Origin: Glossina fuscipes
Taxonomy: Eukaryota; Arthropoda; Insecta; Diptera; Glossinidae
Assembly (NCBI RefSeq): GCF_014805625.2
Contig: NW_023998415.1
Span: 7,865,312 to 7,929,311, forward strand
Length of the DNA: 64,000 nucleotides
Reading direction: 5' to 3'
Positions within the stretch are counted from its first letter, which is position 1, and each line of letters opens with the position of its first letter. The notes beneath the pieces were generated by a model. That model was not told where the DNA came from. It saw nothing but the letters and a program-made list of their open reading frames with translations, and ran no database searches. Below, one piece after another: positions 12,119 through 24,802 of the stretch. The translations under genes were made by a program, and so were the position numbers.

Positions 12119-13170
12119 GTTCTTATTATTGGTGTTGTTGTAGTTATTGGTAGTGTTGTTGCACTTATGCGTTATTAATCAATTATAACGACTCTTGGTT
12201 TCCTTCCTGATCTGGATCAAGATTTTATGCCTATTTCTTCTCGCTTTGCTACACGTATTTATTTTTTTTTAATTTCTCTGTACGACTGACTGAACATAAT
12301 TATGTGTATAAGTGTGCGTCAATTTACACGCGCATATGTGTTATTGATGGTCACTTGATGTGACGCTTATCCATTGCGTTATATGAGGTGCACGCCCCTC
12401 TTACTGTGCTTCCATTTTACCGTTTCATCATCAACAAGTTTCTTTCTTAGAGCATCTAATAAGCTGCATTTCATCTCAACTAAATCAAAGCAAATGTTAG
12501 CTTCATTTTATGCGTATGTTGTAACGTTTTTCCCTGTTTTTTTTTTTTTTTATTGCCTCGATTGCGTTCTTTATATTATTTTAAACGCATAATTCATTCG
12601 CATCGAATTCGTGTCGTTTCTTTGCATCGCGTTTCTTACATTGTAACAATAAATTAAGATAAGATTACATGTTAAATATTAAACGGATCAAAACATGTGA
12701 TAAGTTGGACAAAAGTTTTGCTTAACACCTTTTTTCATGTTTTTTCATTAACATGGTATGTAAATGTAACGGAAAATGTATTTCGATCGCGACTATGAAA
12801 GGAAGCGAAAACTCTTAAGATCTCTTTTCAACTTATTCATCTACTTAAACTTAACGCTTGATCCAAACAAAATATGACTGTCCTTACGCGGAGAATATCA
12901 TAGTATTCTTAGAAGTACGCTTTTCCTCATAATCTTAGAGCTCTATTACTGGCCAAAATGTCCACAAAGATCAATTGCAAAATCATGTCCGATCATGTAT
13001 CAGACGTTTAGTGGAATATATAAAAAAAATGCTTACCATTATTGCAATTCGATGAAAATATACTAAAAATAAATCAAGTGAATGAGACTATGATTTCTCC
13101 ATTCATTGTAAGGACGAGGTATTCCTTCGTTCTAAAAATCATGCAAGGAAGAAGCCGAAACTATGCGTAA
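9510..13170. other. non-coding stretch with trinucleotide and tetranucleotide repeats
   Basis: No gene is recognised. It contains (TTG)8 at 10394-10418, a GCT/GTT-rich patch at 10955-11020, (GTAT)8 at 11275-11307 and (TTA)n at 12090-12118. On the minus strand near 11545-11470 a weak acceptor is followed by QTTDNQSDKHKNGRRED and a stop, probably chance. Confidence 0.5.
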
Positions 13171-13178
13171 TTACTTAC

Positions 13179-13206
13179 GAGCAGTGAAAACATTCGAACA
13201 ACTTCA
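13179..13206 (-). other. possible 28-nt microexon
   Basis: On the minus strand a pyrimidine-rich tract ending ttaccgttccacag is followed by 28 nt and then a consensus donor GTAAGT (plus-strand ACTTAC at 13173-13178). The pairing of a strong acceptor and a perfect donor is suggestive, but microexons cannot be called from signals alone. Confidence 0.2.
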
Positions 13207-14368
13207 CTGTGGAACGGTAAAAGCGAAGAAGAAAGTGCAGAGTATAAATCTCGAACACACATTTCATCTAAAATTTGCATCCCTGCCCGTTAACCAATTA
13301 ACTTGCGATGAATAAAAGTTTAATTGAATAGCATTCATATACACTTGATACACTTACCAAGGGGCTAATAATAACGAACTTATAATGAATGCAAACACCG
13401 TTAAGGAGCGAAAGCATTGTAACAAGCCTAAAAGGAAAACAAATCTTTCTTGACAATCTTTTATAGTAAGAAGGGAATTACTTATTAAACATATATTTAA
13501 ATATTAAAACAGCATTTTTTTTTTTTTTTTTTTTTTTATACATATAAAATAGCAATATTGTAGCCATTTTTAAAAAAGAAGAGAAAAAATTCCCTCAATC
13601 TGCTGCATGGCTCCTGCTAGAGCATCTTTAGAGATTGTAAATTTTTTGTAATTTCTGGAAGCATTCGAATTAAAAAATTCAAGTTTCGAATAAACAAATC
13701 AATTATTTGTTAACAAAAAAAAAAAATTTTTTTTTTTTCCTTGGACATTGAATTTTTGTGAAAAAATTTGAACGGAAAAAATGAATATTGCCGGAATCAC
13801 TGCCACGGCCGATTTAAAAAATTGTGTTCGAAGACAAAGGCGTTTAAAATTTTGAAATATGTTATAGATATTTTTTTTATTGCAATAAATTAGTACTTTG
13901 CTCTAGAGTTAGCCTTCAATCACGCAATCAAAAAGATGCGCTTCCATGCTTAGATAACTTTTATTATGTTCTTTCCTTGGAGATTATATGCTTGAGGGTG
14001 CACCTGTCGGCCCATCTGTCGACGGTAAAATCGCAACTTTTACACTTTACGTGTAGAAGAATAACAGTGGAAATGGCGCGGGAGCTTATAATTCAATAGT
14101 CGAATTGGTAATAAGCACCAAAAACTTCAGTTCTGATTCGTCATTTTTTGGCAGGTCCATTGAAAGCTTTCGAATTGCTCCGAGCCCCACTCGAAACTTG
14201 TCCCAGTGAAGCTGTTTGGAAAGGCTTTCTAAAAACTTCCATTAGTGCATTAGGAAAATTGGAAAACTACAGGCAAGATATTACACTGTACCTTCTCACC
14301 ATGTAGTGATTTGCCGCAGGTAGTATTTGAAATTTCAAGAAACATTTTTTTTTTCTATTTTAGACAAG

Positions 14369-14406
<38 letters not shown>

Positions 14407-14949
14407 TTATTATTTTGATAAAATGCAAATTAAAATAAATAAAAAAAATCTTTCTGTTTGTTTCTTTTTTCTATACTCGTTGCAATTTCGAGAATTCTTG
14501 CTCTAGGGTTAAAAAAACTATTTTTCTTGCATTTTTTTCTTTAAATTTTTATCTCATGATTTAGCAAGCATATATAGTAAATACATATAAAAAATCGATA
14601 CAAATAACGCTCGTGATGCTAAATGATTGAGACGAAGTATTTCGTAATTCTCTTAACACATTCCCTAAGTCAGAGGCACCGTTACCTTATATGCGGAGGA
14701 CAAGGATGCGACACTACGTAAACGTGAACATAGATCTAAAATAACATATAAAATAATTATGTTCTGGTATGTATAGAGACATGGCTTTGGCGCTGTCAAA
14801 GATAAAATCAACTTGAAACTCAAACAAACAGCTTAAGCGAACGAAAACCACAACACAAAGCATAAAAGTAAAGAACGAATGAATATGTAGTTATAGTGTA
14901 GTGTAGCAGGACGTTGGAAAAGTAAATATGCTCTTTTGATATATATATG

Positions 14950-14990
<41 letters not shown>

Positions 14991-15728
14991 GCATATATAT
15001 ATATATGAGTGTTTGGATGTCTGCTTCGGGTGTGGGTGTGTATATGTACGTACGCATGTATAGATTGTATATCATTAATATGTGGATCACAAACTATATA
15101 TATATATACCCACCATAAAAGCAAGAGAGTGTGTCATGGTAGTGTTGAAATCAAAACTAAAAACAAAAATTATGTCTAAAGAAATGATGAATGAGCAATG
15201 AGAGAATGCGTGCATATAATAAATTGCATAGATAGATATGTATGTGTAGAAGAAGGGGATACTCTTCTGTCTTTGAAAAATGCTGCTTCTTTGCTCCTCG
15301 CTTATTGTTACTTATTGTTATCGTTTTCACGTAAACCACTAAATAATACAATTTTCTTAACGTTTATCATGTTAGTAGATGTGCGATTGGTACGGTACGT
15401 TGGCTCATTAATTAATCAAATCACTCTAGGGCCGAAAGCTTGATTCTTCTAAATGTGAAATGCATTTTAAGTTACGTAAGTAGCAAAAGAATATTTGCTT
15501 TCAATTCTCGAGCCCTTGAAGTTGAGAACACCATGTAAGGCGTTATCCGAACAGTCGAAAGCGGCCATACCAACCCTAGCCATACCAAAAGAATTAAACG
15601 CACGCATTTATTAATTGAGGCCCGTGCTACTCTGTTTTTTGGCATCTTGCAATAAATGTTTTGAAAATATTTTATTAGTCCGGCTTCTACTCTGAGCCTC
15701 AATAGTTCGTGAATGTTGAATTAAAAAA

Positions 15729-15762
<34 letters not shown>

Positions 15763-16200
15763 TATATGGAACGAGAAAGGAATTGAAAGAAGTTTTTAAG
15801 GTAAACTGAAATAAAATTGCAGTCTTATCATCTATCCAATATAAAGATCAACTTTTGCATATGAGTTTTTTACCTTTTTTGACTGAACGTTGACGTAACA
15901 TTAGTTTATATGCGTCAATAACTTTAAGTTAAATTTGTATTTCAAGTGATCTTATTTATTGATCTTATTGACTTATTTTCGGAAAACTTTTTTTTTTTTT
16001 GATTCAAGTATTTCTCGATTCTATTTTACTTGATTATTCAGTTGTTTTGGTTTTTTTTTTTATTTTATTTGATATTTTTTATTTTTATTTATTTTTTTTA
16101 TTTATTTGTTATTTATTTATTTATTCTTTTGTTTTTTGAAGACTTCTTTCTTGAAAATATTCTTTACTGCATGTAAGAGTACACTGATCCTTACGAGTAA
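13207..16200. other. non-coding stretch with AT microsatellites
   Basis: No gene is recognised. It includes poly-T at 13516-13537, an A-run joined to a T-run at about 13715-13739 (a perfect palindrome), (AT)n at 14372-14403 and 14940-15007, and poly-A joined to (AT)n at 15722-15768. Confidence 0.5.
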
Positions 16201-16208
16201 TTGATTGC

Positions 16209-16398
16209 AGAAAATGTGAACACAACAGCCCAGACACCATCACACGACCACTTAAGAAGATGTACGAATTCAGACTGGACGGCGGAAAAACTTCCTACGT
16301 TTTGTAATTCAGTGCATGGATTGTCTGGGATGCTGCATTTAAACGCAACAAGCGAGAATCCGACACAACAGCATGAAAAGAAGCAACAATATCCATGA
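16209..16398 (+). CDS. candidate short coding segment, unknown
   Basis: A weak acceptor (gattgcag) is followed by a GC-richer block with a frame of about 62 codons ending in TGA, hydrophilic in composition (for example SDWTAEKLPTF and SENPTQQHEKK). A second frame in the same block reads PLKKMYEFRLDGGKTSYVL and then a stop. Two open frames in one short block weaken both. I do not recognise either. Confidence 0.2.
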
Positions 16399-16495
16399 AT
16401 TCACTTAAATGCAAAAAAAAAAAAAAAAACAAGAACAACAACATTAACCAAATGTATGAATATATGAAACGATGTTCAATTTTTCGCAATAAACT

Positions 16496-16520
16496 TTATA
16501 TGAGAGTGTATATGTTTGTT

Positions 16521-16571
<51 letters not shown>

Positions 16572-16735
16572 AACGTGCAAGCGCACATATGCCTATATAA
16601 CGTACTGTATCCCAATAATACGTCCTTCTCCTCATGCTTAGAACTTGTTTTAGCAAATAATAGCAACAACAAAGTAATGGCTTTGTGCGCCACCAAAATG
16701 TAAAGGAAATGAACAATTGCTGCTCGCTCTTGTTG
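16496..16735 (-). CDS. candidate exon in the longest open frame of the window
   Basis: A minus-strand frame stays open for 152 codons (16496-16954). Within it a strong acceptor (gattcttcttcag) would start an exon at 16735 reading QQERAAIVHFLYILVAHK, a leucine run, then SSKHEEKDVLLGYS, before entering the (CA)n tract as His-Thr repeats. The part before the microsatellite looks protein-like with one hydrophobic stretch. It is not recognised. The microsatellite in the frame makes a real protein doubtful. Confidence 0.2.
16525..16568. repeat. (TG)22 microsatellite
   Basis: Uninterrupted TG run that generates Cys-Val or His-Thr repeats in overlapping frames. Confidence 0.95.
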
Positions 16736-16959
16736 CTGAAGAAGAATCAGAAAGCTTGAGTCGTAAACCATGTTTGATGGCAACCTTTGAGAACGTCGAT
16801 CAAACTGAACACTGAAGAGAGAATTAATTAATGATTGCCAAAGAGTTCCGCTTAAGAGAAATTTTAATGCAAAAAAAAAAAAAAAAAACAAATTGAAAAG
16901 AGCGTACAAACGAACCGATATGAAATTAAATTGATTTGAAACAATAAAAGTCAAGAATA

Positions 16960-17886
16960 ATTAATTTCTTCGTTTCGGTTTAGATCGAATTTTTTAATTC
17001 CCAACACGCGCTCTCCTATTTATATTTAAGATATTTATTTTTAATTTTAACTCAATCGTTATACAACATATATCATACCACAGGCAGGCATCGTATATAC
17101 AATTTCTTTAAAATCATATCTCGAAAAATCGAAAAACTCCTTTTCACTTTAGAACCCCTTAAAAATGTTGACTTGCAACGTTTTATCTATAGTATACGAC
17201 GATTAAGATTGTTTTTGACATGAATATGTTTCTGAAAAAATACATTCAACTTATTAGCAAGCAATGGTACGGGATCTGGAATACGCGGCAACTTGAATAC
17301 ATTTTGACCATGTTAACGGGTTGCTCGAGACTGTTTCGACATGAAAAGGTCTCTAATAGTTATTTGCAATAAATTCGGAATTGATTTTTGTTTTTAATTA
17401 ATTTTCTTTAGTTATTGAAGGTAATATTTTGCAGAAATCAAAACCCTTCCTGAACGTAAATCAAGTCCTGATATTGCTCATCGAAACAAATTTTTTTAAT
17501 AACATTCATTAATATCTCAATTTTGAAATTCAATTGAAGCTTGATTAATTGAAGCAGAAAATAGAAGTTACCCGAATTTCTTCTTTCTCATCATTATTAT
17601 TACCTATTATTTATTCTTTAACTAACACGACTTGCCCTACTTACAAGACGTAGTTTGAAAGCATTTATATTAGTTTCTTTAACACAACAATAATTAACAA
17701 TTAGTCAAACTATTGTTATTGCCATTCCTTTTGTAGTCAAATAATGGATTTATAAGAAACAAAAATTAAAAAATTAAATAAATAAATAATAAAGTAGACT
17801 TTCAATCGGTAATTTGTAGGAAGAAACAATTTTTCTCACGCTTTTTTTTATTGTTATAAAGTAAATATATAAACGTTGTTATAAAG

Positions 17887-17947
<61 letters not shown>

Positions 17948-18380
17948 ATATGTATGAATGTATATATGTTAAGGCGTTTATTGACAACTATTTTATATAG
18001 TAAACGATGTGCACTTGCGCAGAAATTTTAAATTTGTTTTTTCATTTAGCATAATAAATGATCTGTGATTCACGGTGACTTCGTTGCGAACAAACTAAAA
18101 ATGTTAATAATATATTTCTTCTTTTTGGGTCTTCATAACCTAGATATCATAAAAGAGAACGAGAACTGCGAATCAACCCAAAAAACCCTCACACTTATTC
18201 GGTGTATCTAAAAATTAAATTAAAAATTCTCAAGATCATTGAACTGCTGCAAATTTTTGGGAATGACATTCTCTGCCATCCTCTCTCTGAATTCTCTCTT
18301 TCATTACTAGTTAAGTTAAGCAGACTAGTTAAGTGATTATGTAACTGTGCATGAGTCACCCTTTTATATATATACTGTTA
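16960..18380. other. non-coding stretch
   Basis: No gene is recognised. An (AT)n run at 17890-17935 is preceded by an imperfect tandem duplication of GTTATAAAGTAAATATAT (about 17853-17895). Confidence 0.5.
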
Positions 18381-18388
18381 AATCTTAA

Positions 18389-18598
18389 GTGCGTCCGTTT
18401 CGCAATCCTCATGCACGTATTCTAACCTTGAATTCATTTGCTTTGTCCTTTAGTAAAACCTATGACATCACTATGGTAAGGAACGCTATATATCGTTTTG
18501 GAGTTTATGAGTATTCTAGCTTCCTCTCTGTAACTTTTCTCTGTAGAAATTTTAAAGCTTCTCATCATCTAGAGGCTTCCATGTTAAAAATAACTTGA
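18389..18598 (+). pseudogene. weak reverse-transcriptase-like segment
   Basis: The frame reads FALSFSKTYD, then RNAIYRFGV and FLSVTFLCRN. F-S-K-x-Y-D followed by an L-Y/F-G pattern resembles the block around the first catalytic Asp of LINE reverse transcriptases (as in RTE-type FKxAYDS...LY...FGI). There is no QG or ADD block nearby, so this is only a suggestion and may be chance. Confidence 0.15.
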
Positions 18599-18599
18599 T

Positions 18600-19931
18600 T
18601 ATCCTGCATCTGTATTAGTTCACTATTAAGTTTCCATGCAGCTAACTATCAAGATGTTTTAAATTATTTGTCCAAAGTGTATTTTCGTTAAATTTGATTG
18701 GTTGAATAAGTTTTTTTTTACTCTTATATGGATATGGGCTTTTCTTAGCCCTGCTTTTGTAAAATTTCGTTAAATATTGTGGACTCAATCTTTCGAAACT
18801 GATTTTGTTTTCTTTAAAGCCTCTTACGAGCGCTGAGGTTAGTGATAGTTTTTATTGTATATGCATTTTGCGAATTGATCGTCTTTGCTTCGTTTTATGT
18901 ATGTGTGCTGTTTGTAGTATTTTTTAATTTTTCGCAAGTTTTGTTCTTTGTCGCATCGGCATGTTTCGGTTGTCCTTTCTCTCTTAGAACCTATATCCTA
19001 AATCATTTATCTAACAATTCTAATTTCTCTAATATAATTAATCTAATAATTATTTAGCGCGTCCGCACAAGTCGATGGCATTGATTTGTCGAAAAAACAC
19101 TTTCACTACGCGCAGAGATCTGCAGGAAAACTTGATCATAAAACAAACGAATTAAAAATTTGAGCTCAACTTTAACCTTACGATATTTGTAATTTGGTCA
19201 ATTTACCCGCCAGGGGAACTAAACCTTAAAATTTCACTCTGTACACAAACAAGGCAAATGCCAGCTTGCTTGTTAAAATTTTATCCGCTGGGTGAGTAGT
19301 GCAGGCGCGCTACGCGTCGCGCCGACTCGCTTTCCATATGTATATATTATATTATTTGATGGTAATTAGTTGTTTGAGAATTCATGACTAAATATTTCAT
19401 TCTCTTACGATTGTTCGCTTTTAATTAATTTATATGCTTTGATCAAGTGGAAAGACGCAGGTCTTAAGACCTTTTAAATACTTCACGTCAAGTTCATGCC
19501 AAGTAAGAACAAATAAGAAATTAGAAGAAGTAAATAATTGACTTAGGCGCGATCACCAAGTGGGACGTGCCTGTCCTAATGGATCCATCTTCATTCAGGA
19601 AGACGATCTTTTAATTACCATTGGTGAATGGGCGCATTTCAAATAGCGAAAGGATCCGGACTATTCGATCGGATACACATCTCTCAGACTACGGGCTCTA
19701 TCTATCTCTTTCTCCTAACTTCTTTCCACTCATCAACGTGATGCATGCATAGAGGGCAATCCCTAAATGACTGGACATGGGAAAAAAAAAACGTAAAACA
19801 AATATTGTCAAGTATTTCGTTGCTTGTGGCGCCGTTCATTGCATTTTCAAATGGCCTAAGGAAATATTTATGTAAAATGTTAATTTATGAATTCTTACAG
19901 AGTTTCATCAGCTTAGGCCTGTTAGGCCATA

Positions 19932-19983
<52 letters not shown>

Positions 19984-20954
19984 ATGTTCTAGCTCTTAGT
20001 CTTAGCTTTTGCATACGTCAAAGGGCCAATTAAAAATATCTCAAATCGTAGCAGATTTCAATTTAATGCTTAATAAAAGTATGCATTGGCATGTGCAAAA
20101 AAAAGTTAGGTGCAAAACTATGATCTTGCCCACAAGTTAAGAAAAAATATAATATACTTTTATATGGTTACTTGAGATATGGCCAATATTTACATGCCTA
20201 ACTAATCGGGTTTTTCTTCTTTACTTAATTCTTTTAAATTAAAGGCAAATCTATATCAAAATAAATAAATAAATAACAATACACTTCTTCTGTTTATGTA
20301 AAAAGAGTTGGTTTTTTTTTTTTTTTTTTTTCGTCCAGTGAACACTTTCAGTCGATTTAACTTGAGCAGCGTATTGAAGAAAATCTTCAGGTTTATGGTG
20401 TGGCGCCCAAAATGTGTGCACTTATGTGCAGTTAAGGTGTTTCTTGGCAAGTCATAAATAAGGAGGCCATGAAATGTAAAAATTTAATAAAAGTTGTTTG
20501 AATGGCTAAAAAAAAAAAAAAAGCAAGAAAAAAAACCCAGAAGGTAATTAAGACAGATTTTTGAAGACAGACTATAAGAATAACCGCATTAAAGAAATTT
20601 GGAAAAACAAAAAAAAAAAATTAAATTTTTACGGTCTTCTGTAAGCTGAAAGGTCATTGAAAGCAAAATTCCGCAATAAAAAATATTTTATTTTTTAATG
20701 CTTGGTGGTTCGCTACAGTGTGCTTTTATGTGGTTTTCAGCTGACGTTGCTGCATTGAAGACTTTACGTAATAAGTTTCCTATTAAAAATTTGAGAAAGT
20801 GTTCGTACATTGATATTCAAAATTGAATGTTAATGTGAATATCGCAAATACATACACAAACACTAACTAAGCATTTTTGGATGACTGACAATAACAATTA
20901 ATATTGGTTTTTTTTTTTAAATCAATACATAATGAAAAATTAATGTTATAAGCA

Positions 20955-20987
<33 letters not shown>

Positions 20988-21480
20988 CAACTAATAATTT
21001 ACGTCATTCCCAAGCGGAAGTTTTTGTTTTTATTGCTTGAGATACCCCAAGCCAGTCAATCCTTAAATATGATTTGACAATAACAGACGCGAATTTCATG
21101 TTAAACGCTTACTATACTGCTCTGGCAATTGCTACCGCTACATCTAGTGCTCCAATCAATTCAAGCGACACCATATCAAAATGTCATATAAATTGTTTTA
21201 GAAATGAGACAAAAAAACAAATCATTGCAACAAATGTGGACATTCGTTTGGACCAAAAGCTGATATAATAGTAATGTAGTGGCAAAAGAAAAGACAAATC
21301 GTAAAATAAATTAAGAAAATAAAAAACGAAAGTTTCTTCTTTTTGTACATATATGTGTATATATACATATATATATGTAGATTGTTAGCAATTAATCATT
21401 TTTTAAACTTTATACTTACGTAATGTCCACAAAAGTGGAACATTTTATATGTTTGTCTTAAGCATAGATGGGATTTATTT
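18600..21480. other. non-coding stretch with a CG-rich patch
   Basis: No gene is recognised. Near 19275-19325 a CG-rich patch (GGCGCGCTACGCGTCGCGCC) can form a six-base-pair hairpin and lies just after a consensus donor GTGAGT preceded by about 20 open codons (FTLYTNKANASLLVKILSAG). Other content: (AT)22 at 19937-19980, poly-T at about 20311-20331 and (CAG)n at 20955-20987. Confidence 0.45.
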
Positions 21481-21483
21481 TCG

Positions 21484-21505
21484 TCTTACCTGAAAATAAA
21501 AGTAG
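21484..21505 (-). promoter_or_regulatory. recursive-splice-like site (acceptor abutting donor)
   Basis: On the minus strand the sequence is tacttttattttcag directly followed by GTAAGA. A pyrimidine-rich acceptor abutting a donor with no exon between is the form of recursive splice (ratchet) points that divide very long introns in Drosophila. No flanking exons are proven here, so this is a sequence match only. Confidence 0.35.
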
Positions 21506-21546
21506 AAATTTTTAAATAATTAATTACAAGAAAGAAAAACAAAAGA

Positions 21547-21548
21547 AA

Positions 21549-21579
<31 letters not shown>

Positions 21580-21583
21580 ACAA
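21547..21583. repeat. (AAAT)n microsatellite
   Basis: About nine copies of a four-base AAAT unit. Confidence 0.9.
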
Positions 21584-22049
21584 AATACTAAGATATAAGA
21601 TAATACAAATTGGCAAAAATTAGTCAAATCAAAGTAAATTTTAGTCAATTACGTAAATACATGACTGATTAAATTTAATTTCGTATAAAATGTTAAATGG
21701 CAAAATTAATTAAATTAAATTAAATAAAAAAAAATTTAAACAGTTCTCCAAGCTTGTCTATCATCCTATATAAGACTAAGCATCCTACTACGTAGTTATA
21801 AGATTAACGAATCTACAGCCAATACGTAGATTGCAACGTAACATGTTTAAAGAAGGTGTAGCAATGGAAAGTTTACTACTCTAACGAATACGTTAAGGGG
21901 AGTTAAGGGTTTCAAGTACCTGTTAATAAATTTCTCGAAAGAAAGACCTTACGCCGTACAAGAGAAAGACTGTGGAAGACGATTCCCCCATATTAATGCT
22001 ATGCGACGATACGATACCGAATAAATGCTTATCAAACTTCCTATATAAA

Positions 22050-22088
<39 letters not shown>

Positions 22089-22247
22089 GCAATCGAGTCC
22101 AGATTATACTATTTACCATTTACGGGCCGACACCTTAAACTATTCCCGCTATATTATATAAGAAACTCGCTTCGCATATTTTTAGCAAATTTTTGTATAT
22201 ATTTTTTATATGTTGTACCAAAATATGTCTGCATTTGCTTTTTGCAG

Positions 22248-22282
22248 GGTGGCCGCATTTTGCTATGTGACACCTGTGGACG
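22248..22282 (+). CDS. candidate 35-nt exon encoding a PHD-finger-like piece
   Basis: A strong acceptor (gcatttgctttttgcag, ending 22247) is followed by GGRILLCDTCGR and then a donor-like GTAAAA at 22283, splitting the last codon. G-G-x-I-L-L-C-D-x-C is the core of PHD zinc fingers (as in Mi-2 type 'GGEIILCDTC'), where the two cysteines bind zinc and an aromatic-His pair follows. The expected upstream C-x-x-C and downstream H/C pieces were not found in neighbouring sequence; they could lie in other exons. The frame ends in TAA immediately after the donor, which fits an exon boundary. A 12-residue match is short and may be chance. Confidence 0.3.
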
Positions 22283-22299
22283 GTAAAAACAAATCTATC

Positions 22300-24771
22300 A
22301 TTGAATATATTAGACGTTTTTGTTTCCGCAAGTCATACTTTTCAGTACTTTACGGTTGTGGTTTGCACTTCGTCAAATCAGGAAACTTGTCATCTTAAGA
22401 ATATTACAGCGTTAGTTTCTGAATTAATATATGTTTCAAGTCTATACTCGGCAGTTAGATTAATATTTTGCTATGAAATGTTTCGCAGGTCTACAATCTC
22501 CCAGAGAATTTACATTCAATTTTTTTTTATTGACATAGCCTTCTTCAAAACTAATGCAACGAGTTCAACGCTTTTATAACGTACCAATCACTTTTTTGTA
22601 AGACAATTTGTTAAGACTCCCATAATCAACTTTACTTTCCGCAGCGAATATGGTGAATGGTGAACCTGTTTCCTGCCTTCGGAGAATTCTTCGGAGATTT
22701 AAAAACGGCCAACACTCGCCAATCGCCGGACCTGGACAGTACGGTGACCGGAGCAGGCACTCGAAATTTAATTCATGCATTTTGCAAGCGGTCCCCATTA
22801 CAAAGGCACAAGTTATAGGTTGTTCTTCTATTGCTTCTAAGCATGATATCCGTTGGGAAAGCAACTTTCCCATGACGAAATTTCATGCATACTATCTCTC
22901 TCGCTGTCTCTCTCTCTCTCTCTTGTTTTCTTTAGATATTTTTATGTATTCCGGTTTAGCCGCCCGTTCAACATCCTCGTTATACGTGCTGCCTCTATTA
23001 AAGCCAGCAAGTCGCTGACAAATCGTTTTTTTCCAATGAAAACGAGCTGCCCTAGTACTATGCAAGCCAAAGCTCAGTTTAAGTCAGAAAAGCGTGGCCA
23101 CCCTTTCTAAAAATAACATATATTCATATCTTTTGTTGGACAGAATATGTGTGTGTGTGTGTAATGTGATGTGTTTATGCCGGAACTTATTAAATGATAG
23201 ATTATTTTGCAATTCCATCGGAAATGCTGAACAGATCAATACTACAAGTAGTACATATATTCTTGATCACACTGAAATTTCGCGTCGAATTGCGTTTGTG
23301 GCTCTGATGACTGTAAAAGGCATTTACATTCACGGATGAAGCAATAAACACGCTCGAATTCTTTAGCAAATTTTTTTTTTTTTTCAACTTTAAAATTCCT
23401 GATGACAAAATTATTTTCGGAGTGCAAACGTATAAAAGATTCCTATCCCAAATGAGAATATACGAATTTCGTTGGATCTCAGAAGTTACCTTAGGGTTAT
23501 GATGCATACGCAATCCAAAAAAAATAAAAAATATATATTCGAAACCTATTAATATAGGCTATTTTTTGGACAGCGTACCCTCTTTACACATGATTGTGTG
23601 CTCTATGCGCCTTTAGTCTTCTTTTCTTTCAAAAGCAAAAGCAGTCAAGTTTAAAGATCAGCTAAATTAGTTCGCATTTATTTTGCCTGCAAACAATATA
23701 AGCGGGAAAAGTATTCGGTTATATCCGAATCTCCAGCACCCACCGTCCTTATCATCAAGAAATGCCTAGATCGAATCAAAAGTTTACACTGTATATGTGC
23801 ATATGCTTGTGTATACTTTACAGTATCTCTGAAGACTCTTTTTGGGTGGTGCAAAAGTTTTAACCGATAGAAAGTACGCCCATGCTTCGGTGATGGGTAG
23901 AAAAGAGGCGATATATAGAGCATATTATTTTCTTGAGTGCGTTATGTTATTAAAGAAGGGCATCAATGTTATTTTAGAGCAGTGTAATCAATACCTAATT
24001 AGTATTTAACGGCGGGAAAGACAGTCGGGCAAGATTGATGGATATCAGGAGGTTCAGTCCGAGCCCAAGAAAACTTTTTACTTCATTTTTGCTGTAACAT
24101 AAAATGGGAAAAATCATTTCTCTTTTCCCTTTTTTTTTTTTTTTTTACTCAATTGACAACAAGACATAGGACATTTTTCATAATTTACAAATCCGTTGCC
24201 GTTTCTACGGAGCTTGGATTTTTTCTTTTGTTAAATTTTTGTCATTAAAATTCTTTTGCTTTGTATCGTAAAGATCATCATTTATCTTATGCTGCGGGTT
24301 TTTCTTCTTCGTCTTTTTTTTTTTTTAATAAAGAGTTGTATGTGTAAAAGAAAAAAATGGCCAACAAATAAACCATATTTTTCTTATCAAATTAACAGTA
24401 GAAATCTTAACAACAAATGTAAACACTTCCGTCTTTAGAGAACCATTAATAAAAGTCATGCTTTTCATCTGTGGCAGAACCTTTAAGCACACAAATACAT
24501 GTATTCATTCACTTACAATCGTACAAACTCGCAGAAGTGAAAGAATGAAAAACGAAAGACTTAAGAAGCGAACCTCTCGCAATGAAAGGAAAAAAAGCAG
24601 CAACCTTTTCATTTTGTTTTATTGTTGTTGCTGTTGTTATTGCGCTTACATCATACAATAAATTTTCTTAACAAACTAAAAAGAAAATTCGCTTTTCTTT
24701 TGCCACGAAAACCAAGAAAGAGAGGAGCGGGCAGCGAAACACCCAATCTATGCAAAAAGAAACCAACCAAA

Positions 24772-24802
<31 letters not shown>

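Noticed and set aside
19075..19135. Minus-strand acceptor (ttttcctgcag) followed by ISARSESVFSTNQCHRL and a stop
   Set aside because: 23 codons only, and it conflicts with a plus-strand donor 150 bp away; not enough to call.
22574..23018. Overlapping open frames of 99 and 122 codons on opposite strands
   Set aside because: Both lack recognisable motifs; GC-rich patches with few stops on both strands produce such pairs.
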